The notes below the pieces were generated by a model. That model did no database searches and had not been told where the DNA came from. It saw only the letters and a list, made by a program, of their open reading frames with translations. Positions 1-4,923 of a stretch of DNA of 6,256 bases are shown here, one piece after another. The position numbers and the translations under genes were made by a program. Position 1 is the first letter of the stretch, and every line of letters starts with the position of its first letter. The DNA is from Alphaproteobacteria bacterium (GTDB lineage Bacteria; Pseudomonadota; Alphaproteobacteria; RF32; UBA3637): contig JAFQJY010000027.1 of assembly GCA_017414845.1 (NCBI GenBank), positions 1 through 6,256 of the forward strand, read 5' to 3'.

Positions 1-1
1 G

Positions 2-571
2 TTGGATGCCGGAAAAATATCCATTTGCGGGGAAGAAAGTTTTGGGGCCGGTTCTTATCATATCCGTGAAAAGGATGGTCTATGGTCTATTCTGTATTGG
101 CTCAATATTTTGGCTGTGACGGGATTGAGTATTCCTGAGGTTGTTAAAAAACACTGGGAAAAGTACGGACGTTTCTATTGTTTACGCTACGATTTTGATA
201 CTGTCCCGAAAGAGCAGGGGGATGCCGTTATGGACGGTTTGATTTCTCGTCTGAATAGTCTTGTCGGAAAGGAATTTTCTTGTGGAAAGGTTATTAAAGC
301 CGAGGAATTTTCTTATACCGATCCTGTTTCCTTAGAGGTTGCTTCTCATGAGGGGATTCAAATCGTTTTAGAGGGCGGTCATCGGATGATTTATCGCCTT
401 TCCGGTACGGGAACGCAGGGTGCGACAATTCGTGTTTATGTAGAACGTGCCGAAACAAAAGAATTGGATATGGAAGTTGTTGATGCAACACGTGAGTTGA
501 TAAAAACAGCCTGTGAGGTCGCAGAGATTGAAAAGATAACAGGACGTACGGAACCATCCGTTATAACTTAG
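2..571 (+). CDS. pgm: Phosphoglucomutase, C-terminal part (5' end outside window)
   Basis: This enzyme interconverts glucose 1-phosphate and glucose 6-phosphate in the cytoplasm, linking glycolysis to glycogen and sugar-nucleotide synthesis for the envelope. The visible 189 codons hold the sugar-binding loop CGEESFG near residue 9, followed by the HIREKDGLW stretch, and the domain 4 phosphate-binding loop RLSGTGTQGATIR near residues 132-144. The last residues, TGRTEPSVIT, match the natural C-terminus of the family. From memory, this sequence resembles the type represented by animal PGM1 (SFGTGSDHIREKDGLW) more than the E. coli Pgm type. About 350 N-terminal residues, including the catalytic phosphoserine, lie upstream of the window, so the codon at position 2 is internal and not a start. 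The stop is TAG at 569-571. I see no strong intrinsic terminator after it. Family assignment is secure; the symbol is by family. Confidence 0.93.
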   Translation: MDAGKISICGEESFGAGSYHIREKDGLWSILYWLNILAVTGLSIPEVVKKHWEKYGRFYCLRYDFDTVPKEQGDAVMDGLISRLNSLVGKEFSCGKVIKAEEFSYTDPVSLEVASHEGIQIVLEGGHRMIYRLSGTGTQGATIRVYVERAETKELDMEVVDATRELIKTACEVAEIEKITGRTEPSVIT

Positions 572-573
572 AA

Positions 574-598
574 TTTTTTCTTGACTTCAATGAAAAAA
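574..598. promoter_or_regulatory. AT-rich inverted repeat overlapping a -35 box
   Basis: TTTTTTC (574-580) and GAAAAAA (592-598) are inverted copies. They flank TTGACTTCAA (581-590), which itself contains TTGA/TCAA. The repeat begins three bases after the phosphoglucomutase stop and covers the putative -35 hexamer of the next gene. It could be a weak terminator hairpin for pgm, an operator for a regulator of the Cys-rich peptide, or chance in AT-rich DNA. The sequence shows only the symmetry. Confidence 0.25.
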
Positions 599-609
599 CA
601 ACTTACATT
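581..609 (+). promoter_or_regulatory. Sigma70-type promoter of the Cys-rich peptide gene
   Basis: TTGACT (581-586) is separated by 17 bases from TACATT (604-609), close to the housekeeping consensus with ideal spacing. Transcription would begin near 616, giving a leader of about 35 bases that carries the AAGGGA ribosome-binding site. A perfect TATAAT at 630-635 also exists but has no good -35 box and would start transcripts inside the ribosome-binding site, so I prefer the upstream pair. Confidence 0.5.
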
Positions 610-650
610 AAAATCGTTTTATAACAAAATATAATAAAAGGGACTCAATT

Positions 651-806
651 ATGAAAAAATTTATTATTGCTTTATTGGTTTGCGCTTTTGCCACAGCTTC
701 TGCAATGGCTGAATGTCCGTGCAAGAAAAAGGCTTCTGCTGCCGCCGCTGCCGCTGCTGAAGCGTGTCCGTGTGCTTTAACAGACGGCGCTTGCAATTGT
801 CAATAA
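651..806 (+). CDS. Small exported Cys-rich, Ala-rich peptide, function unknown
   Basis: This gene encodes 51 residues from ATG 651 to TAA 804-806. AAGGGA at 638-643 sits seven bases before the ATG, a good ribosome-binding site. Residues 1-20 form a classic signal peptide: MKK, a hydrophobic core FIIALLVCAFA, and a small-residue end at ASAMA, with cleavage expected before Glu21. The mature peptide of about 31 residues holds three C-x-C pairs (Cys22/24, Cys39/41, Cys48/50), a KKK run and a block of seven alanines. I do not recognise the family. Paired cysteines in an exported peptide suggest metal binding, a disulfide-rich structure, or a precursor that is modified, but no modification enzyme is visible nearby. 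The gene has its own promoter and terminator, so it is probably a separate transcription unit. Proper promoter, ribosome-binding site, signal peptide and terminator make it a convincing gene despite its size. Confidence 0.8.
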   Translation: MKKFIIALLVCAFATASAMAECPCKKKASAAAAAAAEACPCALTDGACNCQ

Positions 807-830
807 TTTAAAGTTTTTGACTTTATAAGA

Positions 831-864
831 AAGCCCTCACTGATTTGCTGAGGGCTTATGTTTT
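831..864 (+). terminator. Hairpin terminator between convergent genes
   Basis: AAGCCCTCA (831-839) pairs perfectly with TGAGGGCTT (849-857) around a nine-base loop, followed by ATGTTTT. The hairpin lies 24 bases after the Cys-rich peptide stop and 33 bases before the end of the convergent gene at 891. It can therefore serve the rightward transcript and perhaps the leftward one. The T tracts on either side are short, so efficiency may be modest. Confidence 0.75.
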
Positions 865-890
865 GAAGTTGAATGGATTTGAGTACAGGT

Positions 891-1685
891 TTATTTAACC
901 TCTATTCTATCTCCCGGTGTCGGTCTGCCGAACAACGTAGAAGCCGAACCGCCTCTTAAACAGATTTCCGTAAAGTATTCTCCGTTAAAGCCGGATGACC
1001 CGGGTGCAACAATCAGTTCGCCGTCTGCTACGGAAAAAATACCGTCTCCCGTCGCAACCTGTTGTGTTTTCCCATTGAGAGAAACTTCTTTAATATCCGT
1101 TATATTTTGTAGGTTCGTTTTTATATTACCGTAACCGTCGATGCTTAAGATAACATTTTCAGGCATACTCGGAATGTCTGTTACTTCCTCTCCGAGTAAA
1201 GGCCAGTCTGTCAACTCTTTATCAGCCCAAACGGCTAAATCTGCGACACAAGGCGGAAAAACATCACGAGAACGGAATTGAGAACCGTCCCGAGCGCATT
1301 TAACTTTATAAACTTTTGCTTTTTCTTTAATAAACGAAAATGTATAACCACCAAAAACACCTATAATACGTACACCGTTCGGTAATTCTGCAACGGCTAA
1401 AAATTCGCCTTCATTTTTACTGCGTGCTGTTAAAGTATCTTTTCTCGGTGCCGTATTGTGATAAACAATATGATTACGTCCGAGCCCTGAGTTATAGGCC
1501 AATTGTGCAACAACAAAACCTGTTTCTACCGTATTGAACGGACGAACGGACAGACATTTAATCAATGGAAAATCCAGTCCTTTTTTATAGAATTCAGAGC
1601 AAAGTTTTCCACAGACTTCTGAAAATGCTAAATCATCATGTCCCGTTATTTCACCATAATCTGCAATAAAATCAATATATTTCAT
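891..1685 (-). CDS. Divergent SAM hydroxide adenosyltransferase / chlorinase-fluorinase family (DUF62) protein
   Basis: This is a 264-residue cytoplasmic protein with start ATG 1685 and GGAG six bases upstream. Characterised relatives split S-adenosylmethionine with water (or halide in fluorinase and chlorinase) to give adenosine or a halo-adenosine plus methionine. Family landmarks are present: FIADYG (residues 6-11, for the usual LxTDFG), FRSRDVFPP (137-145, for FHGRDxFxP), SIDGYGNIKTNL (181-192, for YIDxFGNxxxN) and a C-terminal ELIVAPGSSG with GSAS. However, the VDPGVG loop reads HNTAPRKD (76-83), and the histidine of FHGRD is Arg138. The Asp and His of the known Asp-Arg-His water-binding triad are therefore probably absent, so hydrolase activity should not be assumed. 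The protein may have another reaction or be a binding protein. The gene follows infC but lies beyond a strong terminator, and no clear promoter of its own is seen. The family call is fairly sure; the activity is unknown. Confidence 0.78.
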   Translation of the reverse strand: MKYIDFIADYGEITGHDDLAFSEVCGKLCSEFYKKGLDFPLIKCLSVRPFNTVETGFVVAQLAYNSGLGRNHIVYHNTAPRKDTLTARSKNEGEFLAVAELPNGVRIIGVFGGYTFSFIKEKAKVYKVKCARDGSQFRSRDVFPPCVADLAVWADKELTDWPLLGEEVTDIPSMPENVILSIDGYGNIKTNLQNITDIKEVSLNGKTQQVATGDGIFSVADGELIVAPGSSGFNGEYFTEICLRGGSASTLFGRPTPGDRIEVK

Positions 1686-1710
1686 AATATTCTCCTTTCG
1701 TTTGTGTTAT

Positions 1711-1740
1711 AAAAAAACTCCCTCTGTCTTAGAGGGAGCC
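1711..1740 (-). terminator. Intrinsic terminator of infC
   Basis: On the minus strand, CTCCCTCT and AGAGGGAG form a perfect eight-pair stem (plus-strand 1731-1738 and 1718-1725) around a five-base loop, followed directly by seven T residues (1717-1711). This is a textbook rho-independent terminator about 20 bases after the infC stop. It separates infC from the SAM-family gene downstream, which would then depend on read-through or an unseen promoter. Confidence 0.92.
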
Positions 1741-1759
1741 GTTATTGTGTCGCATACCT

Positions 1760-2326
1760 CTAAGACTGGGTCCCGCCGGGTCCCATCATCATGCCGAGGC
1801 ACTTTCCTTCTAATTTAGAATCCTGTTCTACTTTTCCGATGTCGGCTAAATCAGATTTTATCCGATTAAAAACATCGGTTCCCTGATTTTGATAAGACAT
1901 TTCACGTCCACGAAAACGAAGGGTAAATTTAACTTTGTTACCGGCCGTTAAAAACTTTCGTGCAGCCTTTATTTTAACTTCATAGTCATGAACATCAATC
2001 GTCGGTGTGAGTTTCAATTCTTTTACTTCAACGACTTTTTGTTTCTTTTTTGCTTCTGATTTTCTTTTTTGAAGTTCATATTTATATTTGCCGAAGTTGA
2101 TGATTTTACATACGGGCGGGAGAGAATTAGACGGAACTTCCACTAAGTCCAAACCGGCCTCTCTTGCCTGAGAAAGCGCTTCTTTCAAAGAAACAACACC
2201 CACATTTGTCCCGTCCGCCAAAATCAGGCGCACATCACGGGCTTTGATATTTTCATTGGCTCTGATACCGTCTTCTTGTTCGGGACGAGAGCCTGTACGA
2301 TTATCAATAACTATTATAGCCTCCAT
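1760..2326 (-). CDS. infC: Translation initiation factor IF-3
   Basis: IF-3 binds the 30S ribosomal subunit, prevents premature joining of 50S and checks start-codon pairing. The N-domain signature ANENIKARDVRLI, then LVEVPSNSLPPVCKIINFGKYKYE, a lysine-rich linker (QKRKSEAKKKQK) and the C-domain block KFTLRFRGREM are all present, and the length of about 180-195 residues is normal. The start is uncertain. An ATG at 2326 has no ribosome-binding site. A GTG at 2344 would overlap a small hairpin. The only strong ribosome-binding site, GGAGG (2324-2320), lies inside the ATG-proximal codons and points to ATA 2314 or ATT 2308. Rare AUU starts are well known for infC (E. coli), where IF-3 represses its own translation. 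Starting at ATT 2308 would also give an N-terminus of about the usual length. The listed coordinate is the conservative ATG. Confidence 0.95.
   Translation of the reverse strand: MEAIIVIDNRTGSRPEQEDGIRANENIKARDVRLILADGTNVGVVSLKEALSQAREAGLDLVEVPSNSLPPVCKIINFGKYKYELQKRKSEAKKKQKVVEVKELKLTPTIDVHDYEVKIKAARKFLTAGNKVKFTLRFRGREMSYQNQGTDVFNRIKSDLADIGKVEQDSKLEGKCLGMMMGPGGTQS
2320..2324 (-). promoter_or_regulatory. Strong ribosome-binding site at the infC start
   Basis: GGAGG on the minus strand is the only strong Shine-Dalgarno match upstream of the conserved part of IF-3. It overlaps the third base of the ATG at 2326 and so cannot serve it. The distance to the in-frame ATA at 2314 is 5 bases and to the ATT at 2308 is 11 bases. 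This is the main reason to suspect a non-canonical start codon. Confidence 0.5.
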
Positions 2327-2343
2327 AGATAAGTTAAAATTCA

Positions 2344-2359
2344 CAGGAATCTTTTCCTG
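2344..2359 (-). other. Small hairpin in the infC leader
   Basis: CAGGAA and TTCCTG are perfect inverted copies around a four-base loop. In the transcript this six-pair stem would bury the weak AGGA that could serve the GTG at 2344, whose first G is the last base of the stem. It argues against GTG as the real start and may shape the infC leader. It is short, so chance is possible. Confidence 0.35.
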
Positions 2360-2368
2360 ATTTCTTTC

Positions 2369-2396
2369 ATCATACTAATTTTTTTGACATCTGCAA
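2369..2396 (-). promoter_or_regulatory. Putative infC promoter
   Basis: On the minus strand, TATGAT (2374-2369) is a good -10 box, preceded after 16 bases by TTGCAG (2396-2391), a weak -35 box. Transcription would start near 2362 and leave a leader of roughly 35-55 bases, depending on which infC start is used. It overlaps the opposing promoter at 2384-2413. Confidence 0.4.
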
Positions 2397-2413
2397 GCAT
2401 TTTTATATATACT
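2384..2413 (+). promoter_or_regulatory. Promoter of the DsbD-like gene, probably giving a near-leaderless mRNA
   Basis: A perfect TTGACA (2384-2389) is followed after 18 bases by TATACT (2408-2413), or after 16 bases by TATATA (2406-2411). The start of transcription expected for TATACT is about 2419-2421, immediately before the ATG at 2422. No Shine-Dalgarno sequence precedes that ATG, which fits a leaderless or almost leaderless transcript. Confidence 0.55.
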
Positions 2414-2421
2414 TGTTCATT

Positions 2422-4335
2422 ATGAGAATAATTTTTTTATTTTTATGTCTTTTCTTGATTACTCCTTTTTATGCAAAGGACTGTTTTTCTGCTACTGAAA
2501 CAGCAATTTCCGATAAATTGACGAATACGGATTTATCAGAAGACACCGATTCGGTAACAATAACAGATTCGCTGACGGATTCTGAGACAGAAAATAATGC
2601 TTTTCATTTGAAGGAAGAAAGTTTATCTGTTTTTTGGAAAAGAGTTGGACAGTTATCAAAAAAAGTTGATGAAATTAAATCTGAAATTGAAGAAAGAACA
2701 AAAAAAGAACGGTTTTCAAAGGACGATATTCATCCGGCTGATGTTCTTCTCTGGAATGAAAAGGATTTTTCACCGATAACCGAATATGAAGGGATTGGCG
2801 ATTGGACAGAATATCCCTGTATGAAAACACGACTTTTGGCGGATACCACCGGAACTCTCAGAAGACCTTGGTTTTCCGGTGGAATAGATGTCGTTTTAGG
2901 TAAGGGGTGTTTATTTAAAAATCCTGAAATAAGTATTGATGAGACGGTAAATACAGCATCTCTTCATTTTTTTATTCCCTATCTGTTTCCTTTGAGTGAA
3001 ACACAACATCATTTCAAAGAAAGAGTTGTCTTTCCGTTTGTTGCCTCTCCTGAAAAACAAGGAGAAAAAGGTTTGTTGGCTGTGACAATTTCGGGTGAAT
3101 TATGTGCTGAGAAACAGGAGTGTGTTTTTGTCGCTTTGCCGATGCGTCTTCATTTGAGCGGAGAAACCGGCGATGTTACGTCTGTATCTGCCTATGTTCA
3201 TAAGGCATTTGAGAAAATCCCTCTTTTTGTAGAGGAAGATAAAATGTCAGCAGTTCGGCTTTCCGATAAGACTATACAACTTCGTGTTAAATCAACTTCT
3301 CCGAGAGGTAAACAAGATTGGATTATTAAAAGAGGAAAAAAACTTCTTCCTTTTAAAATAACAGAAGCGTTCGTTTGGAATGAGTACGGATATTTAAAAT
3401 TTGAGTTTGAAGAAGATATAACGAATGCAGAACTGACCTTTGTTTTGAAAGAGGATAGAAAATTTTTTGAAAGAACTTTTAAAGCAGATATCGGAACGCC
3501 TTTCGTTATGCCGGATATTGTTTCGTTTAATTGGTTTAAAATAGCGCTTATGTTCTTCTTTTTATCACCGTGGTTGGCCTTTGTTATGTTGTTTAATCCT
3601 AAAAATGATTATGAAGTCCAAAAAAAGACAACGCCAATTATTATGCAGGTGTTACTTTTTTCTGTCATAGCATTTATTTTTTTGAAAACAGGGCTTGTTG
3701 CTCAAAATCCTTTTGAAAGTGAATTTTGGCGTTGGAGTATCTTTGCCGTATTTTTAGGGGCTTGGCTTTTTCCGATTAAAAAATCAGCATTTTCATTTGC
3801 GCTACTTTCATTTTGTGCGCCCTTAATGTATTTGGAAAAACCGATGGAAATATATCCGAATACGACCTTGTTCGTTTGTACGTTGACGGCTTTGATGCCT
3901 TTTATATGTGCAAAGAAAAATCCCCATCTTATGCTTAAACTGTGGGTAGGTTTAAGAGATATGAATGACCGTGTGAAAAAATTGCCGTTGTTTTTTTGCG
4001 CCGTATGGATTCTTCTGATGCAAGGGGCCATTTATTATAATAAAAATGCAGATTATCCGACGTTTTCACCTGTCGCTGTGGAAAGAGCCGTATCAGAGGG
4101 GAAAGTTGTCCTTGTTTTAGGAGGAGATAAAACAAGTATTACCTCTGCATGGAATAAATTTTTTTGGAAAAAAACAAAAGCACGTCATTGGTTCCCACTT
4201 GTCGTCTTTAAAACAGAGGATAAGCGATCCCAGTTTTTGTATGGACCTTTGGAACCGAAAGGAATTAAATTGCCTGATTATCTGGAAGACTATGAAATTG
4301 AGGAGGTTTTCCGAAAAGTTATCGCAGAAGATTAG
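2422..4335 (+). CDS. DsbD/ScsB-like membrane protein with degenerate thiol relay
   Basis: The protein has 637 residues from ATG 2422; a TTG at 2413 adds three residues, and numbering here uses it. I see a signal peptide (about 4-26), an acidic Thr/Ser-rich spacer (28-62), a charged, possibly coiled-coil helix (66-100), then a beta-rich periplasmic domain (about 135-365). Next come about six membrane segments (near 374-395, 408-428, 440-456, 457-475, 484-500, 524-542) and a C-terminal globular domain (550-640). Cys231 and Cys237 have the C-x5-C spacing of the DsbD alpha-domain catalytic pair. The order periplasmic domain, membrane block, then FSPVAVERAVSEGKVVLV resembles ScsB/DsbD, which carry electrons from cytoplasmic thioredoxin to periplasmic thiols. 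Unlike those, the C-terminal domain has no CxxC (TSIT region, 574-577) and the first membrane segment reads SPWLAF where DsbD has MPCV. Full electron transfer therefore looks unlikely. Homology is inferred by eye and moderately sure; function is open. Confidence 0.6.
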   Translation: MRIIFLFLCLFLITPFYAKDCFSATETAISDKLTNTDLSEDTDSVTITDSLTDSETENNAFHLKEESLSVFWKRVGQLSKKVDEIKSEIEERTKKERFSKDDIHPADVLLWNEKDFSPITEYEGIGDWTEYPCMKTRLLADTTGTLRRPWFSGGIDVVLGKGCLFKNPEISIDETVNTASLHFFIPYLFPLSETQHHFKERVVFPFVASPEKQGEKGLLAVTISGELCAEKQECVFVALPMRLHLSGETGDVTSVSAYVHKAFEKIPLFVEEDKMSAVRLSDKTIQLRVKSTSPRGKQDWIIKRGKKLLPFKITEAFVWNEYGYLKFEFEEDITNAELTFVLKEDRKFFERTFKADIGTPFVMPDIVSFNWFKIALMFFFLSPWLAFVMLFNPKNDYEVQKKTTPIIMQVLLFSVIAFIFLKTGLVAQNPFESEFWRWSIFAVFLGAWLFPIKKSAFSFALLSFCAPLMYLEKPMEIYPNTTLFVCTLTALMPFICAKKNPHLMLKLWVGLRDMNDRVKKLPLFFCAVWILLMQGAIYYNKNADYPTFSPVAVERAVSEGKVVLVLGGDKTSITSAWNKFFWKKTKARHWFPLVVFKTEDKRSQFLYGPLEPKGIKLPDYLEDYEIEEVFRKVIAED

Positions 4336-4923
4336 TTATTCTTTGGCAATCTTGGCCAATTTTTCCAAAACAGAAGTAATTCCGTGAAGCCTGTCGGTTC
4401 TGTCTGCCCAAGGACGTGTGAAGATAACTTTATCCGGTTTGAGTTTGGCAAGTCCCATTTGTGCTGTTATAAATTGAACAAGTCCGGCAGGATTTGGAAA
4501 AAGATTCTTATAAAAAGAAATAGACATACCCTTAGGTCCTGCTTCAAGACGTTCTACAAAAGCCTGACGGCATAAAATTTTAATACGCATACTTGCAAAA
4601 AGGTTTTCTGCTTCTGAAGGAATAGGTCCGAAACGATCTGTCATTTCTTCACGAAACGCGTCTATATCCTCGTTGCTTTCAAAATGAGCAAGACGATTGT
4701 AAAGGCTCATCCTGACACCCAAATCCGTGATGTATTTTTCAGGCAGTAAAACAGAAAAGCCAAGAGAAATTTGTGGCGACCAATCATGAACGACAGGTGC
4801 ATCTTCGCCGTTCTGTGCTTTAAGTGAGGCAACAGCCTCTTCAAGCATTCGTTGGTAAAGTTCTACACCGACTTCTTTAATATGTCCCGATTGTTCATGT
4901 TCCCAGCAGATTCCCAGCGCCAC
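4336..4923 (-). CDS. mfd: Mfd C-terminal fragment (frame after the frameshift)
   Basis: This frame resumes Mfd directly after the break: the conserved EQSGHIKEVGVELYQRMLEEA completes the motor-coupling region that follows GAGNLLG. It is followed by the C-terminal D7 domain, with LPEKYITDLGVRMSLYNRLA and DRFGPIPSEAENL as recognisable family blocks. D7 is known to hold Mfd autoinhibited and to mask UvrA binding until RNA polymerase is engaged. Codons from 4923 to about 4900 overlap the upstream frame and are not native Mfd sequence; the genuine part begins about 4899. The ATG at 4923 is unlikely to be a true start, since no ribosome-binding site was identified for it. The stop at 4338-4336 touches the stop of the convergent DsbD-like gene with no gap. 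Expression as a separate protein is doubtful. Confidence 0.88.
   Translation of the reverse strand: MALGICWEHEQSGHIKEVGVELYQRMLEEAVASLKAQNGEDAPVVHDWSPQISLGFSVLLPEKYITDLGVRMSLYNRLAHFESNEDIDAFREEMTDRFGPIPSEAENLFASMRIKILCRQAFVERLEAGPKGMSISFYKNLFPNPAGLVQFITAQMGLAKLKPDKVIFTRPWADRTDRLHGITSVLEKLAKIAKE
4343..4364 (+). terminator. Possible weak terminator of the DsbD-like gene
   Basis: TTGGC (4343-4347) pairs with GCCAA (4355-4359) around a seven-base loop and is followed by five T residues (4360-4364). It begins eight bases after the stop of the DsbD-like gene and lies inside the 3' coding end of convergent mfd. The stem is only five pairs, so this is a candidate rather than a firm call. Confidence 0.35.

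Noticed and set aside
630..635. TATAAT as the -10 box of the Cys-rich peptide gene
   Set aside because: No -35 box stands at the right distance, and its transcripts would begin inside the ribosome-binding site.
723..762. GCT/GCC triplet run as a repeat or mobile-element trace
   Set aside because: It is simply the codon run for seven alanines in the small peptide, with no target duplications or inverted ends.
608..796. Reverse-strand open frame antisense to the Cys-rich peptide, with a poly-alanine stretch
   Set aside because: It is a shadow of the forward gene's GCT/GCC-rich alanine codons. It has no ribosome-binding site or promoter and runs against a well-supported forward gene.
2413..2421. 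TTG at 2413 as start of the DsbD-like gene
   Set aside because: It overlaps the putative -10 box and has no ribosome-binding site. The ATG at 2422 gives a better signal peptide beginning M-R.
3702..4135. Two reverse-strand open frames inside the DsbD-like gene
   Set aside because: Both are antisense shadows of the membrane-segment coding region, with no start signals and no recognisable protein.
4199..4575. Small forward open frames across the convergent gene ends
   Set aside because: They overlap the 3' ends of the DsbD-like gene and mfd in other frames and have no ribosome-binding site or family resemblance.
4895..4903. Programmed +1 frameshift in mfd, in the style of prfB
   Set aside because: The GGA ACA TGA context offers no good re-pairing after a +1 slip, the GGGA abuts the site rather than sitting at the prfB spacing, and I know of no programmed frameshift in Mfd.
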